A DNA stretch of 64,000 nucleotides from Apostichopus japonicus (GCF_037975245.1 NC_092562.1:25355054-25419053), one strand, 5' to 3'; positions 34,985 to 51,246 are shown, numbered from the stretch's first letter. A program made the numbers and translations. The notes: generated by a model not told the origin, from the letters alone.

Positions 34985-36274
34985 CCAATGTTTGGTTTTT
35001 GCAGAACTTTCGAGCATAACTAGCTCTTCTTCAGTGCATGATCACCGAAAGTGACAAGGAGTAGCAGGAATTGAAACTATTTTATAGTGAAGAGTGTCGG
35101 CATGGTTGTGAAGGCAAAGCGACTTACTGATTTGTGCTGAATTGAGCAGAAGTTTTAGAAACTCGGATTATTTTAATCCACGTCGGATTATTTTAATCCT
35201 ATTACGTCGTAATTGCAAAGGAATTGTTTTGGTTTATCTGGGACGGCAAATCGTTTCTGATGTTTAAACCGAATGGTGCCGTGGTCTTTAGGTTTAGTTC
35301 CCAGAAATTTTCTTTTCCTTTCCTAGAATTATCTGTCCAAGAATCGTTTTGGTCAATGGCAATAGCACGCAAATTCTGAATTGAATGATTTTGTAGATTG
35401 AAGTGATTTGCAACATGTTGGTTGATCATTTTTGTTTTGATCGTCGATCTATGTTGTGTCATTCTCATTCTAAGAGTGTTTTCTCTCCAACGTATTGTAA
35501 GTTACAAATATTGCAGTGGGTGAGGTAAATGACATAATTTGGATAGGCAGTTAATTTTGTGCCGAATTTGGAACGTGCGTTTGGTTTGGTTGCTCTGAAA
35601 GGCCCCAGTCGAATCGACAAGTGAGCACGTTTTGCAATTTTGTGTACAGGGCGGTGATCCTGTAGTTGCTGTTTTGCTTTCCCCTTATGGGGTGTCATCC
35701 CGAAAGGATGTCCGAACTAAAATATCCCGTAGGTTGCTGGGTCTTTTTAATGGGATGACAGGTAGTTATGAAAAAATTGATTTCAGGCGTTCGGTGCCTT
35801 GAAGTAGGTGAAATTTCTTCTGAATGATATTAGCCAGTGGTGGGAGACCAGGGTGGAATTCAGTAAGCAATGGTACCCTTTTGGAACTGGTTTGACGAGT
35901 TTTGTACGTCAATGTTTCGGTACGGGTTTGCTTTCAGCCTTTTTGATGGCATCTTCAACAGTACCCCGAAAATACTGTCTGTTTAGGAGGTGTTGTAACA
36001 GTTCTTTAGTGCGGGAATCAAAATCGACTTCAGAGGAGCAAATGCGTCGAATGCGCAACGCTTGACTGTAAAGGAATATTTCTGGTACAGTGACGTGGAT
36101 GGCAACTGCTTTGTAAGAGGTAGTTGTGCTTGTTCGTGGGTTTATTGAACAAGTCTGATTTGAGTGAACCATTTTGTAGGGTCACAGTGGTGCCCAGGAA
36201 GTGAACGCCATGTCCAGAAAAATCAGCAGTAAATTATAGTGTGATGAAACGAGTTTATGTCATCATTTGTGATT

Positions 36275-36276
<2 letters not shown>
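34985..36276 (-). pseudogene. Decayed Penelope-like element, unit 2 copy
   Basis: The same insertion as at 15640-16918. Minus-strand blocks: RIRRICSSEVDF and ELLQHLLNR (36172-35909), then a frame ending YVIYLTHCNICNLQYVGE, which is the GIY-YIG start (35698-35465). A shifted frame with MTQHRSTIKTK and FWELNLKTTAPFGLN follows (35468-35202). The GIY-YIG half is less broken here than in unit 1. The hammerhead-like motif is repeated at 35008-35034. Confidence 0.85.
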
Positions 36277-38285
<2,009 letters not shown>

Positions 38286-39290
38286 TGATGCTTGTAAATA
38301 ACGTGAACAGAGACAAATGTAAACAGATTGAAATTGTAAATGCAGACGAGAATTTGAGCACAGATAATAGATGTAGCCTAACTGTAAACTACATGGCTAC
38401 ACTGAATTTGAACTACTAAATACATATTTGGAAATGATACTGCATGCTTATTGATCCTTTTCTTGTTTCTAATGCTCTAAATGTAAACATTCTTATAAAG
38501 TTAGTTCAGTTACTTTAAGGTTTAAAGTTGTTATAACCTGATTTAAAAAATAAAGAACGCTCTTTATATAGTTCCTATTTATAGCCATTTTGCTTTACTG
38601 GTAATGACGCCACACCTTTCTGATATGTTTAGTGTTTCTACTCACTAAATATTCGTGTTCAACAAGTATCAATTGGATCCAGATGATTTTAAAGGTGTTA
38701 TAGCTGATTTTAATGTATAGAGGGCGCTCATTGTTGATTTTGTCCTTTTCCAACTATTTTCTTAGCAGTGTGCCAGATTTTTGTCGGGAATATTATCATT
38801 TTTATATTAGAAACATATGAAGAACATTTATATTTATATTTATAATGAAATAATGTTGCACCTAGGGGTGAACCACGAAACTTAAAGACTAGAGGGATTT
38901 TTGCTCTTTCCCTACAGTCTATAATGGTTTACGTTACCTTTGTGTTTCGGTCGTACATTTTCACATTTCTTTTTTAACCTTGAGATTATATCTACGGAAG
39001 GTACATCATATTGACAAATTACATACAATCTAAAAATCATCTTTTTTTAAGAGATGCACTAAGGCTGTAAAAATATAACTAGTCATCGTCATCTTAATGA
39101 TGATTACGATTACGATAACGATAACGATAACGATTACCGTTACGAATACGATTACGATTACGATTATGGTTATGGTTATGATTTCTATTATTACTATTAT
39201 TACTCTAAGGAAAAATCTCGTCTCGTAAGAAAGATGGTAAAACGGTGCAAAAAGTTATAATTTCATTAGAAACTGAACATAATTACAATC
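38286..39290. other. Unit 2 spacer, gene-free
   Basis: Matches 18956-19900. The GATTAC/GATAAC microsatellite near 39100-39175 is longer than in unit 1. Confidence 0.55.
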
Positions 39291-41240
39291 CCGCGTCGTC
39301 CCTTCAACTACAGATTTCCAACGCTAAGCACTACCTTGACGGCATGTAGGAGGCAAACATTGACGGTATTATTATCCGCTCTAGAGCGAGATGAGTTAAA
39401 AAAAAGGTGAGCGGAATACACAGTACTTCCTAATTTAGAGAAGCAAAATAGTGAGCGTAAATCAATTAAAATTTTAGTCGATGACAATGGGACTGAGTTT
39501 ACCGATCTCCATGCAACTCTAAACGTTGAGCGGACTTTTTACGAAAATTTGTATGCTACTTGTAATGATGCTAGCTTGGATGTTGCGGGTTTGAATGACG
39601 ATTCAAGAAATACTTGTGAAGGTGCTTTGGCTTAGGAGAATTGTTGAAATGTGCTTAAAAGTATGGCTTTCTGGTAAGGTACCTGGCAGCGATGGTCGGC
39701 CAGTTGAATTTTACAAATATTATTGGCCAGAAATTAAGTCGTTCGTTGTTATGTCGTTGAACTCGGGTTATTTGATAAGTAAACTTTCTTCGGAGAAAGG
39801 CAGAGCTGTTATTACCTTACTTCCTAAAGATGGTAAAGACATTAAGAAAATTAGTAAATGGAAACCAATCTCCCTTTTAAATGTAGATTATAAAACTGCT
39901 GCATCTTGTATTTCCGCAAGACTCAAAGAGGTCTTGCCACATGTTATCCATCATGATCAGAATGGTTGTCTTAAACACCGATAAACAGAAGAAAATTTGG
40001 CTGGTCTTAGATGTTATGCAGTATGCAAAGGATAAAATATGCCTGGTTATATTCTCTTCGTTGACTTTGAGAAAGCCTTCGACAGTGTTAATTGAAATTT
40101 TTGTACCATACACTGCAACTTTTAAATTTTGGGAATAACATTATCAGTTGGGTTAAGACCTTTTATGCAAACTGGACTTCTTGCGTTTTGTATCACGGGG
40201 TCTCCTCTGTTTTTCCCTGTTAAAAGTAGGATGCGCCAAGGTTGCCCCTTAAGTCAATACCTTTTCGTCTTGTGTGCAGAAATTGTGGCTTTGAAATTGC
40301 GAGCTGACCGTATGTATGTCGGTTTTCCAGTAGGCAATGTTAACATTAAAAGTGTCTATGTATGCAGATGATACAACTATTTTGCTGGACAGAGACGATT
40401 GTTTTTTAAAGAGAGTTGTTGAGATCCTAACCGAATTTAAACAAGCTTCTTGTCTGATGGTCAACTTCGAGAAGTCAACATTCTTCCTATCGGTTCTTAT
40501 AATCAGAATGTTCATGGTCAGAGTGCTCATAATATTCCTTTTACAGATCGTCCTATTAACGTTCTCGGTATAAAACTTACAAGTAATAGAAGTGACCTTT
40601 TACCCTTAAATTATTTACCAAAAACTGTCACGTTTAAAAGTGTCCTGAATATGTGGTCTTGCCGTGATCTGACTCCCTATGGCAAACTTGTTCTCATAAA
40701 AAGTTTTACTTAGTAAAAACTTTTTTCCTCTTCTCTGTTCTGCCTTACCAACCAGATTCTTTTTTAATGGAATTAAACAGTTTAACGTTTATCTTTATTT
40801 AGAGAGGAAAATGCGATGAGATACAGCGGAAATTTTTATTGCACCCACAAGAACAAGACGGCTAAAATATGATCAACGTGCACGTTTATATGAAAAGTAT
40901 GAAAGTCACTTGGATTAAAAAAATATACAGATCACACTTTTTGCCATTGGAAAGTCCTTTTCGACAATTTGTTGAAAAACGTTGGTAAGGACTTTCTATT
41001 TAGTTGTAAATTTAAGGGAAATGATGTTTCTAGGAAGGTCAAAAACGAGTTTATTAGCAACTGCTGTTGTGCTTGCAGCGATTTTACTTTTGAAACCCCG
41101 GTGTCGAATTAGGGTGGTCAGATTACCTGGAACAACAGCTTTATCAAGATTAATAATGAAGTAGTTTGGTACAAGAAGTGTTTTAATTCAAATGTGCTGT
41201 ATGTCCGGGATTTGTATGACATGTCTGACAGGTCTCTGTC
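39291..41240 (+). pseudogene. Decayed L1/Tx1-type reverse transcriptase, unit 2 copy
   Basis: Same insertion as 19901-21900, with PGSDGRPVEFYK and LLNVDYK in 39595-39984 and YADD near 40361-40372. The same frame breaks are present at the main block junctions, showing that decay preceded the unit duplication. A frame at 40450-40713 is somewhat longer than in unit 1 because of small indels. Confidence 0.85.
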
Positions 41241-42637
41241 GTTTACTGTTTTTATTGTTCAAGCTTTGCTTTTACAAAGCTGAGTGGGATTATACATTCT
41301 AAACCACGTACATGTATACCATCTAGGTGTTAATTACAGTTGCCTAGACAACCATCTATAGTCAGCAGGTTATGCTAGCGCAATTGTGCTGTAATACTAA
41401 GATTGGCAAACATGCTTATAGAAAATGTAACAGCTGTTGTATTGAGCAACCATGTTATTGTTTAAAATTGGACAATGATTTAAAAGGCACATCTTTAAAC
41501 TGGTGTAGGATTTTGTTTCTTGTAGCAAGATATAAGATACTAAAATAAGAAACTATATTATTATTATTATTATTGTTACTACTACTTCTATTATCATTAT
41601 AACTGTTTGGTTAATATGAATGTCTCTTCTACGCTTCCTTGTATCTTACTCACATCATCGCAACCGACCTAACATATTTCACAGTAAAAGTGAATGTGGA
41701 CTCTTCTGATATACGATGTACGGTACTATTCCCCAAGTTGGCGCAGTTGTTGGTTATCTAATAGTTTGTTTTATTCCCGCCTTCGGGATTTTCCTCACTT
41801 CAGGATTACATTACTGTTGAAGTAAAGATAAGATGATTCACAGAAATAATACAACAACAAACAAGAGCAGTAACACAGCAGAAACTCAGCTAAGCTTTTA
41901 TTTGAGAAGTTTGTTTTGATTGGCAATATATTTCGGAGCAGTTTATCCATGCGTTTGTTCGAAAACAATAAGACATACGCGGGACAACGGTGTCATTTCC
42001 TTCCCTTTAATTTTAATTGTATCTGCCTTATGCCCCTTCTTAGTAGCCATAGTTTTGTTAACAATGTTAGAAAGTTGTAAACATTAGCTTTCAAAACTAA
42101 AATATAAAGGTAAATTAGTATTTTATCTTTATTAAAATAAACAATGATAAAAGTTTGAGGTAAATTTGAAGAGTCAAAAGGCTGTGTTTTTGAATACTTG
42201 ACATGCAGAGCTGCCATTGTAGTATCTTTAAACCATCCTGAAAACTGTATTGATGGTTGATGGATGACATCTTTGTAACTCAATATTGCTGACAATGTTA
42301 TCCGTAAGATATCTTGAAAAAGTTGTGTTTATATGAATTCTGCAGATACTGTTCACCCTTGATGAGTTTTGAGCTCACAAACATGAGTATGTTTATACTT
42401 TTATACTCAAACTGACACCTTATCATGGAAGTAGGATACTTGTTAATGTTACATTTCTCACACCTCCCCCCCTCCCATCCCCCCCCTCTCACTCTCCTTC
42501 ACTATTATAGCTATTCCTCATTCTTCTCTAAAGATCGACTCATTTATAAGTATATGGCCAAGAAAAGAAAGTTCAACTGTATGGAACTGATTTTGTTTTC
42601 GTTTTACTACATCAATCTTGTATATGTTAAGTGTAGA
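41241..42637. other. Right end of unit 2, gene-free
   Basis: Counterpart of 21901-23270. It has the 18-bp stretch TGCGTTTGTTCGAAAACA near 41950 that unit 1 lacks but units 3 and 4 keep in similar form, so unit 1 suffered a small deletion. Confidence 0.55.
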
Positions 42638-43210
42638 CCCACCTTGATTTCGGTTCTGATTTGAGAGGTGGCATACTCTATACATACAGTCTATTCAATC
42701 CACCCTAGTGTTTTCTTTCAGGGAAAGTACTTATACAAAGAAAAACAGGAGATTATGTTAACATTTAAAACTTCTATATGTTATGCTTATTGTGCTTGGA
42801 TGTCAGAGTACACGAATGGAAGTACACGTGGTGCAATAATTGTTGCAATTGGGGCAATTATAGACCACTCCACGCCTCCTTACTACTGCGTGAAGAAGTA
42901 TGTTTTACAAGTGAAGAAAACGTCAGGCTGTCATAGCAAAAATATTCATTGTCATGATTCGCAAAAATTGAAGGGGTGCGAATTGCCAGCTTATCAGCTA
43001 CCCAGTGAAGGGTAGGGTTAAGCTAGTGAGAACTTTAAAAAGGACGTATAGATACCATATTATACGTTGAAGATTTAGTGTTTAAGCCGATGCATCTATA
43101 TTTTGGATTATGCTACCTGAAACCGACATGGTATTGATCGTTTGAGACAGACGGGGTGGAGTGGGGTGGGGAAAGACTTAAAGAGAGGGGGCGTATCACA
43201 CCTGCCCCTG
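42638..43210. repeat. Boundary repeat R, unit 3
   Basis: Very close to the unit 2 copy, including the 115-codon frame across it, which is also open in unit 2 only. Confidence 0.8.
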
Positions 43211-46069
43211 GTTGCTTCCCTATAGCTGCATGTGCATAACGACCACACTATCGTATCTTACGGTGTCTCTTTTAAGTATTGTAAAGTGTTCTCCCCTTGT
43301 AATTTTTTCCTTCTCTTTATCGACCATTGCCATCGCTATTTATTATCGCATCCAATTTACAATTGCCAGATTTTGCTGATTAATTTAACCGAGTCTTTCC
43401 GGGTAGGGTAGTGAGAGGTGCTCCTTACGATAGTCTCTCTTACCATGCTAACATCTGCTTAATGTAGTCGTCCACAGATCGGATATACTTTTCAATTATC
43501 AAAGTAAAGTTCATACGGCATTTATATTTGGTACTTCTATGTTTTTATTGGGCAATGAACTTGATAAGAAAAGTTATAACGATAACAATGATGATATCTT
43601 TTAAAGATGACATTTACGACAAATTAAATGAAAATGAAATATATCAAACTGCAGAACCATCTATGCTAATGGACATAATTTTGACTTCGCGGAAAAAAAT
43701 CGACTATGTTGAGACAGAATATATGAGGTTAAATAATTGTTATGACAGCATAAATTGATCTTTTATGACAGTCAATTTTTACGACATACTGTGTTATAAC
43801 AAAATTATTGACCAATTTGTTTCGTGAGAAGCAGTAATCTGTAATGACAAAATGAAACCAGAAAGCCAGTTAGCTTTGTAATTCCTTGCCATACGCTTTG
43901 CTCCAAATTTCCACATCACTATCAGACTAATAAAGAGCAAGTGAGTTAAATTTGTCCAAGAATTAATTGAGAACCAGAAAAGATCAGAGATTTCTAGCCC
44001 TGGTATGCATCACTCACTTGTGGGCATCGACCAATTAATTCACTGGTAAGGATTTAACAGTATAGAATTTTTAATCCAAAATGTTTCAATATCCAGAAAG
44101 AACAGTATTGTTATGTGAAATATATACATAGATTTATAAGTAAAAGGAAACTGTCTTTTACCAGTTGTGAGCTAGCAAATCATCTCTGACACCAACCATC
44201 CCTTTAATAATTGTTATTAATGAACAAGAGTTATATAATACATTGCTAATACACTGTGAAATATTTTCACAACTCAATGTCATAGCAAAAGCCATCTAGT
44301 ATAAATCACAGAGAAACCATTTGAGATAACCTGTTCTCCTCGTTAAGCTCAGAGGGTGAAAACTGATAAGGTCATGTCTGAGTGTGCTTTAAGCAAGACT
44401 AAAAACTATCTGAAGCAGAGTTCATTCCTTGGAAGGCTGTATGACTTCAAAAGATCCCCTTCACAAAACTAAACTGAACAGAATTGACTAAACTATACTC
44501 ACCAAACGAAAATCCTAGTATTGGAGAATTCACAGATTAATTGTAGCTTAAATTTCGGAGTTATCGTGTTTATAAGGTTTTCAGAATTTGACACCTGTTG
44601 ACCTCTTTTGATCTTGCACTCACCAAGCTGGACTACGTATGAGGTTCAAATAATATGTGCTTTTTGAGTTATCGTGTTTACAAGATTTTCAGACTTTGAC
44701 TTGAAAGTTGACCGCAAATGACCATTGAACTTCACAGAAAACATTCAGTTTCTTGTACTCAATAAGAACCACATACCAAGTATCAAGTTAAGCCAACGCG
44801 AACTCTTAAAACGGTGTTTACAAGCAAGTGTCACATATATACACACACACCCACACAAACGCCATCACCATCACTTATATTTCTTTTGCTTCCGGCAAAG
44901 AATTAAAAAAATGTTAGCACAATTACCTGAAATATTCTGTTCCGACCGTTAAATGATCTGTCCATAAATAATAATAATTATTATAATGATCATGATAATA
45001 ATAATAATCATACGTTTTGATAGAATCAATTATCTGCTCAAATCAACTCTATAACATCAATGGTGTTGTAGCTCGATGAATGTTTACGAAGTGACTTAAT
45101 TGTACAAACTATCACGTGTCAAACACCAGTTTTCAACTGTTTTGCTGCTTCATATAAGCAGTTTCACCTACCGTTCGTTTAAATTAGGCACTAAAATGTG
45201 CGACTGCCTCTAAGCTGACAAGAACAATTCGCCCGACGTTCGTTCTCGTCAGTAAAAATCCAGCAACGCTGAAGTGTCTTCATTAGCGGTTTTATTTTAG
45301 TGTAGTTGTTTCTTTTTCTTCTTTTTCCTTTTGTCATTCAACTGTTTTTTGAATTTTTTAAACTAGAAAATCCCACAATATTTACAAAAAACTCAGGTTT
45401 TCTGATAGACCAAAGCTTTTTGGAGTTTTTATGCGAGAATCTGTTGCTTGTCAGAACACTCAATTTCTTCTTTTTTTTCAGATTATGGACGCTTGTCAGT
45501 TACTTCCATAGTAAATACTTCCTTTGGAGGTGAAGCATATTTAGAGATTTTGGTGAGGCTTCCCTTTGAAAGACAATGACACTAACCCCAGTTCACACTT
45601 TTAAGGCACCAATAGTGCAAATTGGGACAATATATACCCATTATGACATAATCTTCTATCTAATTGACATCAAATCTTTGCACAGTTGGACCACTGGGCT
45701 CACTTATCTACAGGCAATGCATTTGGTACACTGTGACAAATTATGACCCTGTATGACCTCAACTAGACAAGAATAGCTAAGTGTCGGTCAAAGAGAGATA
45801 ATAAGACTGCTGAGAGAAATAATTATGAACCGTAACTTATTTCATGTTTCCTCATGTAACATACTCAAAATGAGGTCTGAACAATTCTCATACACTACCC
45901 TATTGCGTCACTTCAATAACTGAATTGCTTAAATAAAGATTGCTGAAGCATTCTTCTTTTGACTGCTAATAGCTTCATATGACCTTTGGCCTTATATTAC
46001 AGTGCCCTTGCTTTTAAGCCACTATCATCGGAGTATTGTTACAGACTTCCATGTACATATATATGTGTG
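43211..46069. other. Unit 3 flank downstream of TRIM-C, gene-free
   Basis: Type 2 flank with the TATGAGG stretch near 44636. It holds small ATA/ATT repeats near 44965-45010. No domain-bearing frame was seen. Confidence 0.6.
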
Positions 46070-46072
46070 TGG

Positions 46073-46147
<75 letters not shown>

Positions 46148-46155
46148 TGTGTGTT
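46070..46155. repeat. (TA)n(TG)n microsatellite below TRIM-C
   Basis: TA run then TG run, in the same place as the tracts below the other TRIM copies. Confidence 0.9.
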
Positions 46156-46263
46156 TGTAAATATATGCATTACGTTATTGAAAGTCAATTTAGTGGTGCA
46201 ACCCTGATGATGTCATCATCTCTAATTAAGTCCTTTCATTATCCTTTAAATTATTTGGGGTAA

Positions 46264-48447
46264 TCACTCCTCCGCTATCAGCCTAAAGCTGTAGAGTTTT
46301 GCAGAATCTTTTGAAGCAACTACGAGGCGTTCTGTGCCATCAACGTCGAATGTGGTCAGAGAGACATTCTTAACATTTTCCAGTGGTAGTATAGATAGTA
46401 TCTGTCGGCCATCTTTGCTATACTGTGCCAGGAAAGTTTTAGTAGTATTTGACCATAACATATAAATGAAATCCTTTTTGTCTATACACACACCTAACGC
46501 AGTATTTGCATTAAGATCTGGTTTGGCCAATTCGAATCTGAATTCGAATACGATTTTATTTTTCTGTCCTTCCATGGTGATTGCATGGGCGCCATTTCCA
46601 TGACATACCAGAAGATAACCACCATGTACTGCGATATCATTCACGGCGCCGAATACGCCACCTGTTACTTCCACGGTGTGACTGTATTTCAGCTGATCAT
46701 CAAAAATTAAGAAATTCTGACCGTTAGCCAAACAAACAATGATTCGATTTTTGTCAGGATCGTAAGCTACACACAACATACGCTTCCCGATTGTTACAAC
46801 GTTATCGATGTACTTTCTGTTGTATGAACCATCACGAACATCGTAAATACCGATTTCATTGGGTGCACAAACCGTCACGACTTGATGCTCGGATAAGTAA
46901 CAACAATAACGATTGGTGTAGTTGACTTTGTATCTTCTTGTCATCTGGTCTTGCTTTTGTATTTTTCCTTTGCTGTTGATGACGGTGATATGTGAGTTTA
47001 TATCTGGTGCAGTACCAGATACGACCATATTTCCATCACTGGTTTGTGTGATGCTATCAATTAGATACTGACCTATAACTGATTTATCATTATGAGCAAC
47101 AGCTTGCTTAGCAGCAAATTCTTCAAAATCGATTAAAACCTCTTGATCGACAGTAATGTTTACCTTCCCCCAAACCACATTCGTTACATCAAAAGTAAAA
47201 TCAGATAATAATTCTAACTGTGGAAATTCCTGTTCCATTTCTTTTATTAGGGCGTCACTGGCTGTTCTGATGTAAGGGATGCACTGAGAATCCGACCAAT
47301 CGTCTTTAGAAGCAAGAATAGATGAAGTTGTTGCTGTGAAATTCTCATACCTTTCAATAATCTGTTCACAATAATCCAAGATATCTTGAAGTTCATTTTC
47401 CTTCTGCCTTGTTAGTAGTTCTTTTTCCGCCGACAGTTCCTTTAAATTTCCATCAAAATTCTCCAGTTTTATTTTGCATTTAGCTTCGATTTTATCGTGT
47501 TCTGCTTGCACTTCTTTAGATTCTTGGTCATATTTCTGATCCAAGTTTGTCATCTCGTTTTCAAATTTGACCCTTAGTTGACATTTCTCCTGTTCTCTTC
47601 TGTTTTCTACGTCTTTTAACATTCTTTCTCTCTCAGTATTGTTTAGTTTGTCTTTAATCTCGTTAACATTGTGTTCGTATTGCATTTGCAACTTTTCGGA
47701 TGTATCTTTTACATTCTCCCTTAGCTTCTGCGTAGCAGCTTTAACCCTAGTTGGTATCTCGTACAACTTTTTTTCATTTTTGGTAATGTCCAAAAGCTTT
47801 GCCTCCAGTAACTCCCTTTCACTCTTCGCTAACTCACCTACATCAATCAGGTCGTGACCTTTGTGCATACCAGTGACACAGGTCACGCAAATCGGTACAC
47901 CTTCACATGTACTACAACATAACTGTGCCCTTTCTGTCACGTGATCAGCACACATGGTATCTACCGTAAATGGTGATATTGTTTCCGAAGTCAAGTTCTT
48001 TTCTTTGATGGTTTCCAAGTTCAGAGTGTGTGGTTGGTGATCTTGAAACATCTCGAAAGTTAGGTGAATCTGAAAACATTGTTGACATAAAAATTTGTCA
48101 CACTTAAAGCAGTATGTTGGTATTGTTGATTCCTTACAACAGCTAACACATAACTGCTTTTGATCTTTATTTACAAATGAGTCTTGTAATTTGTTCAACA
48201 ACAGCCTACTCGTCATATGAAGATCAGTCTTGAATCCATCCACTCCGTTTTCGGAAATTTTACAATCCTGTTTACATACTGAACATTTAAACATCCCTTC
48301 GCTTGCTGATTGAATGACTGATGTCAAGCAATCCCTACAATATCGATGAAGACATGGTAACAGTTTCGGATCTTTAAGTTGATCCGAGCAAACAGGGCAC
48401 TGGCAAACAGTCTCTGTCATGTCCTTGGAAGGTGTGGAGGATGCCAT
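46264..48447 (-). CDS. TRIM-C: TRIM-type RING E3 ubiquitin ligase, intact
   Basis: 727 residues, the same length and domain order as TRIM-A: RING 17-58, B-box 1 at about 100-140, B-box 2 at 166-198, coiled coil about 205-375, and propeller-like C-terminus. All zinc ligands listed for TRIM-A are kept. Differences cluster in and near the RING/B-box loops (CKISEN for CEIPEN, CCKESTIP for CSKESTTP, CEGVPI for CRGVAI) and in a few C-terminal strands. Several of these residues are shared with TRIM-D, so C and D form one subgroup. The start is MASSTPSK; the upstream ATG frame seen in A is not preserved. With A, this is one of two copies that could make a full protein. Confidence 0.92.
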   Translation of the reverse strand: MASSTPSKDMTETVCQCPVCSDQLKDPKLLPCLHRYCRDCLTSVIQSASEGMFKCSVCKQDCKISENGVDGFKTDLHMTSRLLLNKLQDSFVNKDQKQLCVSCCKESTIPTYCFKCDKFLCQQCFQIHLTFEMFQDHQPHTLNLETIKEKNLTSETISPFTVDTMCADHVTERAQLCCSTCEGVPICVTCVTGMHKGHDLIDVGELAKSERELLEAKLLDITKNEKKLYEIPTRVKAATQKLRENVKDTSEKLQMQYEHNVNEIKDKLNNTERERMLKDVENRREQEKCQLRVKFENEMTNLDQKYDQESKEVQAEHDKIEAKCKIKLENFDGNLKELSAEKELLTRQKENELQDILDYCEQIIERYENFTATTSSILASKDDWSDSQCIPYIRTASDALIKEMEQEFPQLELLSDFTFDVTNVVWGKVNITVDQEVLIDFEEFAAKQAVAHNDKSVIGQYLIDSITQTSDGNMVVSGTAPDINSHITVINSKGKIQKQDQMTRRYKVNYTNRYCCYLSEHQVVTVCAPNEIGIYDVRDGSYNRKYIDNVVTIGKRMLCVAYDPDKNRIIVCLANGQNFLIFDDQLKYSHTVEVTGGVFGAVNDIAVHGGYLLVCHGNGAHAITMEGQKNKIVFEFRFELAKPDLNANTALGVCIDKKDFIYMLWSNTTKTFLAQYSKDGRQILSILPLENVKNVSLTTFDVDGTERLVVASKDSAKLYSFRLIAEE

Positions 48448-48545
48448 TGTTTCCGATGGATGATGTTTTTTTTTCTAGAAAATGAGCAGAAAAGGTACAG
48501 GATGTAGTTAGCATTTATTTACAAATTGCAAACGCGTAATGGCGG

Positions 48546-48553
48546 CTATATAG
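48546..48553 (-). promoter_or_regulatory. Conserved TATA-like box of TRIM-C
   Basis: CTATATAG, 99 nt before the start codon. Confidence 0.45.
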
Positions 48554-51226
48554 TTAAGAAAACATATATACTCGAATAAATCCCTTGAAAAGACTGACTA
48601 CATTATTATACAAAAAACAAAGAAAAGCTTAAAGAAAAGATATATACTACAATATTTTTCGTAAGTCGATAATATGAAATGTGAATCATAAATATCAGGC
48701 AGGCAGGTACCAGTAGAGGAAATCATTAAGAGCATGTGGTTGACTGAACAACATGATATTGAATACAGCACCGTTTTCCCATGTCCTTTCCTTTCTTGTC
48801 CTGACATTGCAACTGCAAAGTTTCCGTAACATCCCAAGTGACATATAACGTTTGCAAAACGTTAGTTTAAACAAGTGACATAGAAAATAGGACTATATAC
48901 CGTGTTGCTTATACAAAACTATAATATAATATCACGTAATTATAATGTAATAGCAATTCTACTATCAACGTTTCTACGTTACTTTGTAACAACTAATGTT
49001 TATAACATTGTGCAAATATTTTCGCTGTATCACGTAAAGTAAATTATTCGATAACTTTCTCATAAAGTCACTCTTTATATGAGTAAAATTGATTGTGACG
49101 TCCCTATATTCTTTGCTCAAGATAATTCCTCTTTATGAGATGATCTTTCCCTATTGTGTCATGTGTTCCGTCGGAGTCTGTTGCTTGCTTTAATTGTACG
49201 TGCCCTAGCCTAACCTTATAACTCTGATAGGTTGACAAATGAAATTAAACAAATTTTCCGTCACATTTCAAATATGATTATGTTTCAAATCTGCTGTAGT
49301 TTCCGAAATCGTATCAGGCAGTTTGACGGAATTTTGATAATCAGATAGTGAGGACTGTGTAACTATAGAAAGATCTTAGAAGTTATATGTTATCACCATA
49401 TGTTGGACAGAAAAAGTGAACAGTGTGATTGTTTCCAGCGATGATGAGATTTAGAGTTGAGATGGAAAGCAGAACAGATTTAGACAACGAAATTACCAGG
49501 TTATTTGAGATCTAAATATTTTCAATTATGCATCTTCTTTTTGCAATATATTTGACCCAAAAGGGAAGTCAAACAAGAAACATATAAGATTAATGAAACG
49601 GTTCAGTCTTCAAGACCAAAGTTTGGAAAAATAAAATAAAATATCGAATCATATTAACACATTCTGTCAAAGAGCTCAAATAATTTGCATAATGATAAGT
49701 GATGATGAGTCTAACAGTACTGTTAATGTTATTACTAAGATCGTTTGATCCAATTACACCAGGCGTTTCAGTTTGAAGGCTTAATACTAAAAACCTGGGT
49801 CACTACACCATATACAAGGGCACACAAATTTACGCGATACAGGATTTAATTTTTAAGGTCAACTTTATTGGCCAAAATTATGCTACTTCATAAAATGGTC
49901 ACGTGTTCTCAAACTTCAAACATTCCGAATTTTACTTCCATCCTCTTTTAGTTGAATCAGTTGATGTGGAGATCTTTGAATGATTTTTTTAACTGTCCTT
50001 AATGTCTTGGAATAATGTGGTAGTTCAGAGGTTCCAGAAAATAATAATTTCAATATGTCATCAACTTTTAGCATGCTAAATGTTTGGAACCTACACCGAA
50101 TACCTTTAAAGTTGGCTTCATACAAAGTGACATGGTGGTTCACTTGTACGTGACAGAGAAGTAATGAAAAGGTAGGTATGCTGACATTGTAAAAACTTGT
50201 TGGACCGTTTAATATAAATTAACACCTCCAATCAACACCTTCATTTCACGCATGCGCACACATTATATTTTGGAAAAGAATAGTCAGTACTTCCAAACAT
50301 GTATATTTCTAGACCCATTTGTTAGTAATTATTAAAATGTAAAACTTTTTAAGCAATGCTGATATCCGGTTCGAGCTAGAGCGATACAGCTGGAGTAGAC
50401 GTGCTATTGTTTAATGTTGCAGTTTTACTTCACATATACTTCACAAAACGCCCATGAAGCCACTAACATACAAACATACGAACTTAGTTATGTATATTAC
50501 ACTATACAAGTACATACGAAACTGACAGTATATACGTACGGTATGTTACACGTAAAGGAAGTTTCCACGCCCTCTGCTGTACCTTCAGTTAACTTCTTGA
50601 TATAACCGTATAGAGTCTCTTCACGTTCAAGTAATGATTCTTGGAGAGGAAAGCCTTTTCCTAGAGTACTATGAGAATCGTAAAAATGCTTTCCGAACAT
50701 TTACTATTTAATCTCTCTCTCATGTACATATGTCTGCAGAAGATGTTATTAAGTGTGTGTTGTAATGGAACCCAGTGTTCCCTTCCAGTACACAATTAGG
50801 CTCATACGTGGCATATTACGCTGAACTTTGACACGACAGGAAGGGGATCTATTCTTGACATAATATTACTAATGGTTTACGTTTGTGATCGTATCCGTAT
50901 AGTCACAATTGCTCACCAATAATAAACACTCGGCAGAATTGTACAATTTCCGTTTTGTTTTTAAAACTCTTGAGACTATATTTACGGAAGCCTCCAAGGT
51001 ACATCGTATTGACGACAGACATACAATGCACCATGCACCACGTCAAAAATTTGAAAATAATCTTTCTGACGAGATGCATTGTCTGTAAAACGGTAATAAT
51101 CTGAATATACGCTGGTGCACACTTGCTACTCACTTAAACAAAACGTTTAACTTCTCAAAATTACCATTTTGCTGAGTTATATCAAGTCTTCAAAATGAAA
51201 GAATCTGAAAATTTCGCAAAATTCAG
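48554..51226. other. TRIM-C upstream flank, gene-free
   Basis: Almost the same as 58120-60775 of unit 4. It includes the single-copy form of the repeat that is triplicated in units 1 and 2 (GCTGCAG near 50740, ACATACAAACATACGAAC near 50468). No retroelement insertion is seen here. Confidence 0.6.
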
Positions 51227-51246
51227 ATTATTATTATTATTATTAA